Source: Thinopyrum elongatum (Eukaryota > Streptophyta > Magnoliopsida > Poales > Poaceae). From it: a stretch of 64,000 bases of DNA. The notes beneath the pieces were generated by a model that was given only the letters and a program-made list of their open reading frames with translations, had not been told where the DNA came from and did not search any database. The stretch spans positions 523,108,228 through 523,172,227 of the forward strand of contig CM022302.1 of the NCBI GenBank assembly GCA_011799875.1, read 5' to 3'. Of this stretch, positions 35,077 to 45,183 are shown in pieces; position 1 is the first letter of the stretch; the number at the start of each line of letters is the position of its first letter. The position numbers were made by a program, and so were the translations under genes.

Positions 35077-36731
35077 TGAACCAGGGGCGAATCTACCAGG
35101 AGGCTTCGATAGGCTCCAAAATCGCGAATTTGTTTTTTACTACTATGCATCGATAGGCCCAGCCCAGAAAAAGCAGGTCAGCCGGCCCATCTTAGCGAAT
35201 TTGGCACGAGGCCACGAGCAAACACAGCAGCCGCAGCCGCACCCGCACGAGCTGTGTAGCGAGGCACGGAGGCAGCCCGCACAGCCGCACGCTCCCCTGC
35301 TCTCGACGACCTAGCCGCCGGACGGCCGGAGCAGGCTGAGGCGCGGAGCTCGCCACCTTGCCGGTCGTCGGACGCCGCCACACGCCGGACGGCCGGGGCA
35401 GGCCGAGGCTCCGAGCTCGCCGCCCAACGAGAGAGCCAGCATGGCAGCACGGGGAGGCGGGCAGCTCGTCGCCCGTCGCCCAGGCCTTTCGGAGCTTGCC
35501 GGACGCCGCCACACGCCGGACGGCTAGGGCAGGCCGAGGCTCCGAGCTCGCCGCCCAACGAGGGAGCCAGCACGGGGAGGCGGGCAGCTCGTCGCCCAGG
35601 CCTTTCGGAGCTTGCCGGATCCGCCGCTTGGCCGTCGCCAAGGATCCAGGGAGGACCTGGACCTCCGAGGCTCCCCTGCGCGCTGGTAGAATTCTTCTCC
35701 TCTTGTTTAATTTCTTCTCTGGACGACTGGACTGTGGCTATTTTGTAGTAGGCTTTAGCTAGTTTAGTTCTAGTCAGTAGCTACTAGTTTAGTGAATGTG
35801 AGTGTATTAGTGGCAGCAATCTGACCTGTTTGGACAGAAGAAAACTCAGATTCATCCTGTCACGATGCTTCAGCAGCATGGCTTCATACTCCGTCTCATT
35901 GCTAAATTACCTTGGTATCCTGTTTTCTATTGTTTTTCAAAAGGTTTAATTCAGCCACACATGTATCTGCAAATGTAACATTCTTTTATTGTATTTCAGT
36001 AGATTTCTGAAACAATGATCAAGATCGGTAAGGTTCTATCGAAACGCCCAGTGATTCAGTCTGAAGTACAGGCCATGAAAGAAAAAAGAAAGCTGAAGGT
36101 AAGTTTGCATCTCTGCACTTTGATCACCTTCAGGCAGACTGTGTACATGGTTTAATCTCATGCCCACTGCCCTTATCTTGTCAGTTTGGAGGAGCTGAAT
36201 TCGAATTGAGAGCACAAAATGCCTATATCGGTGATGCAGTTGGACTGGTTTTCGGGTAACTTCCAGAACCATACTGCATGTACATCATTTCTTTCATTGA
36301 AGCAAACTTATATAGACAATTGGCTTTGTTTTCTTGGTCAGCTGTTGTGCATGAATTATAGTGCTATATTTTGTATAAGATCCATAAGGAACATGCCACA
36401 TGTTACTTCCACAGACACTTTTGACCAGTATCAATAAATAAGTAGATGGATTAATATAGTTACCGGTTTCTCAAAATATTTTACTGGATATTTGTCATGT
36501 TTGGGCTGCATGCATCTCATAGTACACATCTTATATTGATTCGATTCCATCAGGCGGTGTGTGTGCGTTGTGTGAGACCGCCGGATGAGGTTGCCTGGCG
36601 GTATGTGTGCGTTGTGTGCTGATATGTGTTGGTGGGGTCTTGGGTGAATGGGATATGCTGTCTTCATGCCAAAAAAATTAGCGCCCTTGAAGTTGAGCCT
36701 ACCCTTCATTTACGTCCTAGATTCGCCACTG
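35077..36731. mobile_element. hAT-like non-autonomous element nested in the LINE
   Basis: Ends read ccaggggcgaatcta (left, from about 35081) and, inverted on the right, cagtggcgaatctagg (to 36731). Terminal repeats of the CAGnGGCGnATCTA type are typical of grass hAT elements. The flanks repeat gtagcaacca (35067-35076 and 36732-36741), which contains the 8-bp TSD expected of hAT. A few extra bases (tgaac) lie between the left site and the terminal repeat. The interior has a GC-rich tandem repeat (about 35385-35630) and exon-like AT-rich sequence, with no transposase domain that I can identify. Confidence 0.55.
35385..35630. repeat. tandem GC-rich repeat, two units of about 115-135 bp
   Basis: Two adjacent units both start cacgccggacggc and contain ggcaggccgaggctccgagc, gccgcccaacgag and caggcctttcggagcttgcc. 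They differ by small deletions. Long frames here (35178-35762) on both strands are by-products of GC bias. Confidence 0.8.
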
Positions 36732-36741
36732 GTAGCAACCA

Positions 36742-37250
36742 CGTACGTATCCATGCCGTAGCTCTGAAGATAACCTGCAAGAAGTTAATCATATAAAGTC
36801 TGTTAAAAATCATATCGTTTCTGCAATTCCATATAGCCCAAAGAAGTGCGCATATTCCAATCCGAATACTTGACGCAATATCAGGATTCACTCCATTTAG
36901 CCACGTCCCAAACAACGCATCTATGCTAACTGGAGAAATAATATTAAAGCTATATGCATGGACCGCCAAAGTAACTTCGTGAGAGGGCAATCAATAAATA
37001 AGTGTTGAATTGTTTCGTCGTGAACACAAAAGCAACATCGTGAACTGCCTACCCATCGTCGTTTTAGTAAGTTATCTTTGGTAAGGATCACTTGCTTGTG
37101 TACAAACCACATAAAAAATTTGATTCACAAAGGAACCTTAACTTTCCAAATGTGTATTGATCTTGGGATTGGACCAGAATTAATAAGGTCTAAGTACATT
37201 GATTTGACCGAAAACACCCCATTACCCGTTAGCTTCCAGTTGAAGGTGTC
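36742..37250 (-). pseudogene. LINE reverse transcriptase C-terminal (zf-RVT) remnant
   Basis: Two minus-strand frames match the end of plant LINE polyproteins. 36921-37112 has WFVHKQVILTKDNLLKRRW, then a CX2C..H.C pattern (CCFCVHDETIQHLFIDC). 36706-36990 has ALLWAIWNCRNDMIFN and FRATAWIRTW. They overlap in different frames, so there is at least one frameshift. The polymerase domain itself is lost by 5' truncation near 37440. Confidence 0.75.
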
Positions 37251-37617
37251 TCCTTGATCTGAGAGTTGAACGTCCATCAACCTCCGCACTAAGTGTAATC
37301 AGGAGTTCCATCGTTCCCCTACTAGAGACCTCCTAAACTGGATATTCAAAGGTACCGTCTGCAGTACTGTTGCTACGTAACCTCCTTACGTTGAGCAATA
37401 TGATACAGGGAAGGATACTGGAGAGCTAGCGGTGTGTCGCCTAGTCAAACTATGTTTTTTATCTGTAAAAAAGATTATACTAGTATAAAACCAATATTTA
37501 TCTTGCTTCTCATGCGAAACAATATTACCAACTGTATTTTTTATGTATATAGATTCGGAGGAGCAATAAAAACCTGTTTCCTAGCCCATCACTCTTTTCG
37601 AGGAGTCCAGAAATTTA

Positions 37618-37913
37618 GGCCTTCTTTGGTTTGTAGGAATTTTGTAGGAACTCTATATGATAGGATTTGCAAAGGAAAAATTCCTTAGAAGCCCTTTGGT
37701 TTATAGGAATGGATTCCTATTCCTATGTAGGATAGGAATCAATCCTTCACATTTTAGAGAAAAAAAAAACATTAGCCTAGACTCGATGGAAAAATTCCTA
37801 TCCTATGCACCAAATAACATCTCTTTCTCTATAGGAATTGAGATGCATGTCATCTCACTTCCTATGATTTTCCTATTCCTATAAAATTCCTATCCTATGA
37901 ACCAAAGGAGGCC
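37618..37913. mobile_element. Tourist-type MITE
   Basis: 296 bp with terminal inverted repeats ggccttctttggtttgtagg and (inverted right end) ggcctcctttggttcatagg. The 3-bp TSD tta is at 37615-37617 and 37914-37916. This TSD and the repeat ends fit the PIF/Harbinger-derived Tourist group. No coding capacity. Confidence 0.9.
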
Positions 37914-38039
37914 TTAGCATGTCTCCTCCTTTCCCCGAATTTATCTTCCCATCTCAAAATACAAATTTGCACAAGCTAGTCTCTTCATACACGATTAGGA
38001 TAACTTTAATTCATGATCATAAGATTGCCACATCGAACT

Positions 38040-38780
38040 CAAAAGTACTCAAAGTAACCTTAACTAACCCTAATCCTCGTCGGAGAAGATGCCAATGATT
38101 GGCTTATTGTTTTCGTGGGCTTATAGTTTCGCTGGTGCCCCTCAGCAGACTTGTTTTCTGTTACCTGTAAATCTTCATGTACTCCTATGAATTTGGTGTT
38201 GTGTGTTGACTTTATATCTATAAAGTGGCGCAAATTGATTTTATCTGGGTCCTTGCCCTTCTTGGAGCCCAACACCTCAGCTTTGTGGGTACGCAAGCTC
38301 GACAAACAACTCCGTTGTGCCCTTTCCTTCGCCATGCATGGCGGGCCCAATAGCCCTAGGCCTCGCCCGTGGAGTCAACCAAGCCTCGATTGTGAGGTGC
38401 TCCGTGGCAGCGAGGGGTAAACGCAGATGGCGGTGTGCATGACCTCGTCGACACGCTCTGTCGTGAGGTGCTCCTCGAGCTTAGACTCTGTCACCATCTC
38501 GATCTCACACTCAGTGAGCACCCATGGCTCGAGCTCAAGCTCAAGCTCAGACTCCTCCTACTCCTACCCCTCCTCCTCCTCCTTCGATCACTCCATCTCC
38601 TTGTCATTGGAGCTTGACGAGCACATCGCCGCCATGGCAACCACCACTGTGGCGGCCAACTCGGCCCTCCACGGACACAACAGATGTGATAACACGGTCG
38701 GCCGGCTCATCACCATGGTGGGACGACAATTTAGGCAAGGCGGGGCTCGTATCGGGCAACGACAACTAGGGGATCATTAA
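38040..38780 (-). pseudogene. duplicated end of an unidentified gene, copy X2
   Basis: Homologous to X1 (30880-31200) and extending further at its 5' side. On the minus strand the reading ends PIIGIFSDED and stop near 38075. A stretch of about 145 bp, starting gattggcttattg and ending ctataaagtggcgcaaattg (about 38106-38250), interrupts it and looks like a short LINE 3' tail. Further 5', a run of gag/ctc triplets (38515-38590) encodes a Ser- or Glu-rich stretch depending on frame. Frames are broken, so I call it a relic; the protein is not recognised. Confidence 0.45.
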
Positions 38781-38937
38781 ATCCCTACTGATCATTAACA
38801 AAAAAAATGACTGACTATTTTGGTTTACTGAATTCTAAGAAAAAAATTACTAACTTGTTGTGTGCTGAAAAGTCGTCAAGGTAACCACAACTACAAGCAT
38901 GCAAATGAGAACGATTTGGAAAACTAGAATACCCACC
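38781..38937. other. intergenic, nothing recognised
   Basis: Short AT-rich spacer between X2 and the LTR fragment. Confidence 0.4.
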
Positions 38938-39370
38938 TGTCGGTGTGAAAACCAGTAGACCTCGAAGTAGGGGTCCCGAGCTGTGGATCTCGGAAAGATG
39001 GTAACATGAACAAGGGAGACGACATCTACCCAGGTTCGAGCCCTCTTGATGGAGGTAAAACCCTACGTCCTGCTCTTGTTTATATTAATGGAGATGTATC
39101 GAGTACAAGCTTGATCTACCTCGAGATCGTAAGTTGTGGTATAAACCCTAGGAGTATGATGAATGTAATTGTGCTGAGGAATTGTCGCCGAGATTCCCTC
39201 GTCTATCCGAGCTGTTTCTTGGTTAATTCCTCTGATTGTCTCGTTATCAAATCTGGGCAGAGATGGAGGCACTGGGTCGAGACCTTGAGCAGCCCCGCGC
39301 CTGAACCGGAGACGCACTGTCGAGCGGAGGACCCCGTCTTCCACGAAGACGGAGAACTTGCCCTTATATA
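38938..39370 (+). mobile_element. LTR retrotransposon fragment (LTR start)
   Basis: Begins tgtcggtgtgaaaacc and contains ctacccaggttcgagccctc and gatggaggtaaaaccctacg, phrases I recognise from the LTR of a common Triticeae Gypsy-type element. The other LTR end and the interior are missing, so this is an old truncated copy. The 180-codon frame across it (39006-39548) has no domain. Confidence 0.5.
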
Positions 39371-40125
39371 TGAAGGTAGGAAGTTTTATCTGGAGAGCCT
39401 TGACGAAATTTTTCAAGCACACAGAAAATTTGTCAATGCTACGAACACAAAACAAAATCAGAATTTTTTGATTTTTTTTTATGATTTTACTGTTCATATG
39501 AGCTCATTTGAGCTCGAGCTGAGAATAGTTGCGTCCATATTGCATTAGCTATTGCTCACATCGTGATTTGTCTTTTTTGTTTCTACATATGTTTTTTGAA
39601 TTTGGATCTAAAACTTCGTGTCAATGGTACTCCTCAATTTTGTAATGCTTATTGCATCCTTAAAAAATGTACTTTCTTATTCTTCTAAAGCACGTCACAG
39701 AGATCAAGTGCATTAGTGCACCAAATGCTCCGGTGCATTAGATGTCTTCCCGTGATGCGGTGGCTGCGGCAATAAACTCCTTCAATCTCTCTTGCTGGCG
39801 AGAATATCTCCTAGCATATACTCCCACTATTAATATCCGGTAAATGGTCTTGTGTAATGTAATTACTAGTTGCTGTGTATATAATATCCTAGGATTTGCT
39901 GTATCAATCAAGGGAATATTGATCTGATATAAATAGAGAAGATGCCGGCTGGTGTAGACCTATACTGCCTTTCCTCCCACGACAAACAGAGAGAGTGAGA
40001 TGGCCTGAGGGAGGTCTCATGTCTTGCCTTGCCTTGAGAAGCAAGCACCGTCGTCGAGGCCTTTCGCCGGCGGCCACAGGTGAGCTGATCCAGTGATAAT
40101 CATGGATTCTTTGTCTATCTTCTCC
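39371..40125. other. intergenic, nothing recognised
   Basis: No supported gene. Minus-strand frames at 39904-40409 extend into the neighbouring retroposon and have no domain I can name. Confidence 0.4.
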
Positions 40126-40141
40126 ATGTATTTGCTCTCCC

Positions 40142-41406
40142 AACTGGCTCCATAACCAAGCATGGGGATGGGGTGGTCGCGGTTCTCGCCCAACTGGGGG
40201 TGCCATCCGTAGATGTCACTGGACGGGTCTTCCTGGTCACCGTAGGAGCTTCTCCCCTTCCTCTCTCCTCCGTCGCCCCCCGCGCGGGCGGCCGAGGGGC
40301 CCAACCTTAGCCGCCCGTCACTCCCTCTCCCATCCCTCCCCTCCGCCGCCGCTGGAGGAAGCCGCTGGGCGGCTGACTGTGGTGGCGGAGGAGCCTCTCC
40401 TTCTCGCACGCGAGGGTGGCGCGGGGCACCCGGGCAGGCGGAAGTGCGCCCTGGATCTGGGCCTCCGTGCCGGTGGCTTGCTCCCGGCAGCGAGCGGCAG
40501 CGGATGGCCGCGGCGTTGTGGCACCTCGGATCAGCGGCGGCGTGGAGGGCTTTGGTGGACTAATTGGCTGCGGGCGTGGTTGGCCCTTCGGGCAGAGTGG
40601 CTTGCTCGCTCCGCGGCGACGGAGATCGGTGGTGGTCCGTGCGCACGATGCGAGATGGAGGTTCGTCGAGCGGATCCGGGTGAAAACCTCGTTCTTGGCT
40701 TGTTGCCAAGACCGGCGATGGCGACACTCTTTTGTGTCGTTAACTTCTTGAAGGCATCGCCGTGGAGAAGCTCCAGACCTCTGTCCGCTACCTCCAGAGA
40801 AAACCCTAGATCAGTAGATCGGATGACGGCGGCGCTCTGATGTCGTTTCCCCCTTGGGGGCGTCATTTTTGGAGGTGTACATGGGCTCGAGGGACCAGTG
40901 GACGGCTCCTTTGGTGGAGCGGTGCTTCATCTTACTCATTGATGGCGGCGCATCTCGACGGCGTGGCGTAGTGGAGACTCGGCGTTCGATGCACGGAGAT
41001 GGACTCGCGTAGGAGGAGGACGCTGTCTGGCGTCATGGTGACGTCGATGGCAGAGAGGCCTGGCAAGGTCGGTGCGTTAGTTTCTGCTCGGAAGATGGAT
41101 TGGTGGAAGACGGCGGCGACGACACATGAGAGTGCGTCAAACCGGTTTGTACCTCAAACCCAGTACGTGGCTCGGTTGGGGCCTCCGGCATTAGATGTTA
41201 GGCTTTGGTGCTATGTCTGTTTGGTATTAGGCTCGGACTATCGGCACCCCTTCATCAAGTGGATAGAAGTAGCAACAGTTGTTGCTAAGATGATGGATTC
41301 AGACTACCTGATATACTATTTTGTAAGATTTTTGTGAATAATTGATAAAATGACTGCATGCATCGCCCAGATGCAGAGGCCGGGGTAATCCTTCTTTTTA
41401 AAAAAA
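40142..41406 (+). mobile_element. non-autonomous retroposon upstream of the F-box gene
   Basis: Same family as 31754-33239: the stretch from gaaaaccctagatcagtagatcgg through the 3' tail gcatcgcccagatgcagagg and an A run (to 41406) aligns with it. The flanks atgtatttgctctccc (40126-40141) and atgtgtttgctctccc (41407-41422) match at 15 of 16 bases and are the likely TSD. The first 100 bp after the left site do not match the other copy, so the 5' limit is less sure. It lies about 80 bp from the F-box ATG and probably entered its leader or promoter. Confidence 0.7.
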
Positions 41407-41484
41407 ATGTGTTTGCTCTCCCTCACCGACTCACTTTGCGCCTAACAACTCCACGGCTCCGGCGTAGGCCACCTGTTCGACGGA

Positions 41485-42318
41485 ATGTCTGAGCAGCTTG
41501 ATGATGAGGGAAGCATGGAAACGGCTGTGGCCGGTGGTGAGTACCTCCTCAGCGCCCTCCTGGACGAGCTCCTCCTATGTGTCATGTCGTTCCTGGTTTC
41601 CCACGATGCCGTCCGGACGTGCGTGCTCGCCCGGCGCTGGCGCACCCTCTGGAAGGCCGTGCCCGCCCTCCGCATCGACGACCTCGACACCTGCCACGGC
41701 ACGAAAGGCTCCAGCACGTTTGTGAACAACCTTCTTCGCCTTCGCGACCCGGTGCCTCTGAATGTGTGTGACATCAGTTCCCATAGTTGGGGAATGGATT
41801 GGTCCGGTAAGACGTTTCGAAGAATAATCAAACCGTGGGTCCGGCATTCTGTGTCGTGTCAAGCTCGCGCGCTTCGAATTTCCTTTGTCTGCCATGCGGC
41901 CAACATGACTCTCGTCTCCTCGCACTTGAAGACGTTACGGTTCAGCCGCATGATCTTCTCCGGATGCTCTCTGGATTTGTCGAGCTGCCATGTGCTAGAG
42001 GAGTTGGAGATGTCAGGTTACGACATCTTCGTTGACGCTATCCTGTGCCTTTCATTGCAGCATCTTAACATCCACGACGGATGCTTTGGTAGTGATGACC
42101 GGCCTCGTATTTCTGCCCCAAATCTCATTAGCTTGAAGCTGACTGCAATGGAAGGTTTGATTCCTTTGCTTGATGGCATGCCATCGTTGGTAACATCGGT
42201 TGTTACGCCTGAAGAGAGCAACGACGCGTGTGACTCGGATGACGGATCAAGTGAGCCTAAGGACGCGTGTGACTGTGATGACGAATCATGTGATGCATGT
42301 AATTGGTTGTCAGAATGA
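41485..42318 (+). CDS. F-box protein with leucine-rich repeats, C-terminally short
   Basis: 277 aa, one exon. An F-box lies at residues 21-64 (LLDELLLCVMSFLVSHDAVR, then TCVLARRWRTLWKAVP), the part that would bind a SKP1-type adaptor in an SCF ubiquitin ligase. LRR-like strands follow (HLKTLRFSRM, CHVLEELEMSGYD, SLQHLNIHDGCF, APNLISLKL at about 145-215), the usual substrate-binding part. The last 45 residues are acidic and Cys-rich with the repeated phrase DACDSDD / DACDCDD. Proteins of this grass F-box/LRR group are usually over 400 aa, so the C-terminal LRRs (and any FBD domain) are missing: the frame ends at TGA 42316 shortly after GMPSLVTSVV. It may be a truncated but expressed gene or an early pseudogene. 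The ATG is the first in frame and follows directly on a retroposon insertion about 80 bp upstream. Confidence 0.75.
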   Translation: MSEQLDDEGSMETAVAGGEYLLSALLDELLLCVMSFLVSHDAVRTCVLARRWRTLWKAVPALRIDDLDTCHGTKGSSTFVNNLLRLRDPVPLNVCDISSHSWGMDWSGKTFRRIIKPWVRHSVSCQARALRISFVCHAANMTLVSSHLKTLRFSRMIFSGCSLDLSSCHVLEELEMSGYDIFVDAILCLSLQHLNIHDGCFGSDDRPRISAPNLISLKLTAMEGLIPLLDGMPSLVTSVVTPEESNDACDSDDGSSEPKDACDCDDESCDACNWLSE

Positions 42319-42983
42319 TTACAAACACCCTACAGTTTGTTTGTCAAAATTACATTATGTATGCGGTACTTGGTACTCTTTTAGTCACTGATACTACTTG
42401 AAACGTGTGTGGTTGAGATTACTCTGTGAGCCATTTAAATTTATGCACATTCTAATGAATAGTAGATCTCGAAGAACTGCTAATTTCTGTTGGTGGGGAC
42501 ATTTTTTGCAGCCCAGACAGACAAATATCTTTCCTAAAGCAAATATTTTTAAAAAAATTACTTCCAGTAGAACAATTTTTTAAGACTATTGAAATAATTA
42601 TCTATATTGTGTTTCTAAAGCTGATTGTTACCCCCCCCCCCCCCCCCCCCCCCCCCAACAAACCCCACACACACACACTTTAACCGATGGTTGGCCCCTA
42701 CAAAAACAATTTCATATTCATGCAACAACCAAGTATTCAATCATTGAGTTTCGAATTAAGTTTGTTAAGTGAGGGAGACATAGTTACTGTTTGATACTCA
42801 CCTTAGAACTCGTACTCGAGACATAGTATCTCGTAGCTGCAGAGCATCCAGAGCTTCTCCTGACTATTAAACAATCAATCACATGCACTTTACCACACCC
42901 ACCAATTTGTAGCAACAAAATCGAAAATAGAGATGTACACAGATTATCAGAAATTGGGTCACTAGAAGCATATGCTTTTACAT
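42319..42983. other. 3' flank of F-box gene and spacer
   Basis: AT-rich; no gene recognised apart from the poly-C tract listed separately. Short minus-strand frames (42784-43035) have no domain. Confidence 0.4.
42631..42656. repeat. poly-C tract (26 C) followed by a short CA repeat
   Basis: An uninterrupted run of 26 C, then aacaaacccc and about five CA units. The exact length may be affected by sequencing error. On the other strand it is a G run with quadruplex potential. Confidence 0.95.
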
Positions 42984-43385
42984 AGGACGGTGGCGTTGTC
43001 TGGTGCCATGGTGGCATCGACGGCAAGCCTGACAAGGTTGGTGCGTCAGTACATGCTCTGAAGATGGATCGGTGGAAGACGATGGCGGCGGCCTCTAAGA
43101 GTGCCCCGGACCGGTTTGTGACCCAGTCCCGGCACTGTGGCTTGGCTGGGGCATCCGGCTTTAAATGTTAAGCTTTGGTGCGATGTCTGTTTGGTATTTG
43201 ACTCGGACATTCGGCACCCCTTCATCAATGCGATAGGAGTAGCGACAGGTGTTGCCAAGATGATGGCTTCAGGCTTAGTGGTGTATTACTTTGTAAGGTC
43301 TTTGTGAATAATTAATAAAATGATTGCATGCATCGTCCAGATGCAGAGGCCAGGGTATATCCTCATTTTCTATAAAAATAAATAA
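42984..43385 (+). mobile_element. 5'-truncated copy of the non-autonomous retroposon family
   Basis: Aligns with the last 400 bp of 40142-41406 (gttgtctggtgccatggtgg, aagatggatcggtggaagac, ggcaccccttcatcaa, gcatcgtccagatgcagagg) and ends in an A-rich tail. The TSD is not obvious. Confidence 0.8.
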
Positions 43386-43420
43386 AAAGTTAAAATTGCT
43401 GCGGCAGCTACACCCAGCCT

Positions 43421-43732
43421 TTACAGGCTCTCATCTTCTATCTCGTTGCACAAGCTAATAATGTGCACCTGGTGCTTCATCTCTTGCAGTGCGGCCACGA
43501 GAACAGCCGCGTCAAAGTTGCCCACCACTGTCAGCACACTCTCGTCCGCGTTAGATGTCATCGACTTGATCCCTGACATCATTACACACCATCAATCGAG
43601 AAAAAAGACATGAAGACAAGAGATCAGAAATCACGCGTGTAGTGGAAAGAAAGTCTAGGGAATACCTTTGATCTTTGCCACAGTCTGCATGATGCATGAT
43701 CTGCATTTCCCACAGTTGATAGACACCTTAAT
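43421..43732 (-). CDS. heavy-metal-associated (HMA) domain protein, partial, two exons
   Basis: Two exons on the minus strand: 43666-43732 and 43421-43572, with GT (gtattc, reversed at 43660-43665) and AG borders and compatible phase. The reading is IKVSINCGKCRSCIMQTVAK followed by GIKSMTSNADESVLTVVG and an ending IEDESL plus stop. It fits the small plant HMA proteins: a beta strand, a CxxC-type metal site (here NCGKC, followed by another Cys), a helix, then the strand VLTVVGNFD and the helix AALQEMK. Such proteins bind copper or other metals, and relatives are known as pathogen targets or as integrated decoys in immune receptors. The start exon is not found: sequence upstream (43733-43985) has no clear ATG exon and a Harbinger-like element begins at about 43986. 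It is either a gene with a tiny first exon I missed or a 5'-truncated relic. Confidence 0.6.
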
Positions 43733-43985
43733 CTGGTTCAGAACAACAATGGCTAATCAGTAAATCACATACATACCGAGTATATAGTATCATCTTTGTT
43801 GAAGGACAGTTGAGTTTCTTTGCACATGTTTCATATACTAGATTGCACGTTTTTTTAGACATGTCTCTACATAAAAGAGTGCTTTTATTTAGACATGTCC
43901 CTACGTATTGATTTTCACACATGCAGTCAAAATATTTTCAGAAATATCCGTGGTCAGTTTTTAAATTTTTCTTTTACAAAAGCTG

Positions 43986-45088
43986 TCCCTCTACAGCTGA
44001 ACTTGACAAATCCGTCACACTATACGTCCGCGGGCGCGTCCGGGCACGTCCACGGACAGCGCCCGCGGACCCCTCATATTTTGCGTCGCACATCCACATA
44101 TCTCAAATGCCGATTCTCGAATCCATACAATTCATGAACGTCGATCATACGATACAAATTGTCCGAATTCAACAGTTCGAAATAAAGCAAAGCAAATCAA
44201 AGTTCAACAAACCGGACATGCCAAAATGAAATCAATGTCCAAGCGTGACGGATGGCGCACTTGTCGGATCACGGAGTAGGCGACATCCATGGCGCTTGCT
44301 CGTCCTGCTCCGCCTGCATCCGGGCTGCGTGCTCCGCCTGCATCCGGGCTGCCTCCTTCGCCTGCATCCTGGCCGCATGATTCGCTGCCGCTGCCACTGC
44401 AGCCCTCGCCGCTTCATGCTCCCTACGGTTGTTGATCTCCTTCTTCTTGTCCGCAAGCTACTTCTTTGCATGCTCATCCAAGAGAGTTTCGTCCGCCAAC
44501 ATGATCTTCGAATCCTCTGCGTCCCGTGCAAACTGCAACCTCTCCTTATCAAGCTCAATCTCTCCAAATGCCTTGGCCTTCTCGAGTTCCCATTTGATTG
44601 CCGCTTGTTGCTTCTCCAACTCAATCTTCTCCCTCTCTCGCTGCCGGCGTCGCCACAACTTCCGGGCAACATTCTCCGCCTTGCAAGACGGAGCCGATGG
44701 ACGAGGCGGACTGCGTCTCTGTTGGGGATGGGCTGGATGACATCTCCGGCGGTGTATCGGGACCGGTGGTGAGGATGGGGAGCAAGGGTGGAGGGCGGCG
44801 AGGGCTCGGGCGCAGGAAACGTTGGAGGGCGACGGGAGGAGGAAGAAGGGTTTGGAGCAATTTGCGGTGGGGTCGGGCTGTCGGGCCTGACATGGCGGGC
44901 GTGCCCGGGCGCGCCCGGGCGCCCCCATATCCACCCCATATTTGGGCTGGATATGAGGGGTGCCGGTCAGCCGGGCGTTTGAGGCCCGTTTGAAGCGCCT
45001 GTTTGTGTCGAAATTTCGCGACCGGACAGTGACTGGGTGGCCCGCTCGGGCGTATGAGACGGTTTCAGGCGCCCGGTTGTAGATGCTC
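43986..45088 (-). mobile_element. PIF/Harbinger-like non-autonomous element
   Basis: The right end, inverted, reads gagcatctacaaccgggcgcc. The left end (gtccctctacagctgaactt) is a diverged partner, and inward both ends keep tccgtcacactatacg / ccgtctcatacg. The interior carries a remnant of a Harbinger ORF1-type protein but no transposase. Limits are good to a few bases only, and no clean 3-bp TSD is seen. Confidence 0.55.
44269..44700 (-). pseudogene. NAM-associated (Harbinger ORF1-like) protein remnant
   Basis: On the minus strand the frame contains EKAKAFGEIELDKERLQFAR, then IMLADETLLDEHAKK, a stop at 44458-44460 where related proteins have Trp, then LADKKKEIN and repeated AARMQAE units ending at a TGA (44269-44271). 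This C-terminal helix-rich block is typical of the DNA-binding accessory protein of grass PIF/Harbinger elements. The N-terminal SANT/trihelix part is not visible. Confidence 0.6.
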
Positions 45089-45183
45089 TGAGACTTAATT
45101 TTTATTTTATTGGAGGGAGTAGGAAAATCATTCTGATTTTTCCGCTTGTCTTAGGAACTTCTAACTCACCTTAAAGTCCAGCG

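Larger units (their letters stand above)
34768..37440 (-). mobile_element. LINE, 5'-truncated, in the 3' region of Tim17-like copy 3
   Basis: The 3' A tail appears as the T run at 34771-34780. A 13-bp TSD with one mismatch flanks it: ctagttaaactat (34755-34767) and ctagtcaaactat (37441-37453). After removing the LINE, the joined flank matches the downstream sequence of copies 1 and 2 (gtcaaac..tagttttt.atc). The minus-strand frame keeps only the C-terminal zinc-finger region after the reverse transcriptase. A hAT-like element (35077-36731) sits in its 3' UTR. Confidence 0.8.

Noticed and set aside
35178..35762. Several frames of 100-150 codons in GC-rich tandem repeats
   Set aside because: All frames on both strands are open because stop codons are rare in this composition; no domain.
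39006..39548. 180-codon frame
   Set aside because: Lies mostly on an LTR fragment and has no domain.
40017..40409. Minus-strand frame with YGWHPQLGENRDHPIPMLGYG
   Set aside because: Looks protein-like but crosses the proposed 5' limit of a retroposon and I recognise no family; kept out of the gene list for lack of support.
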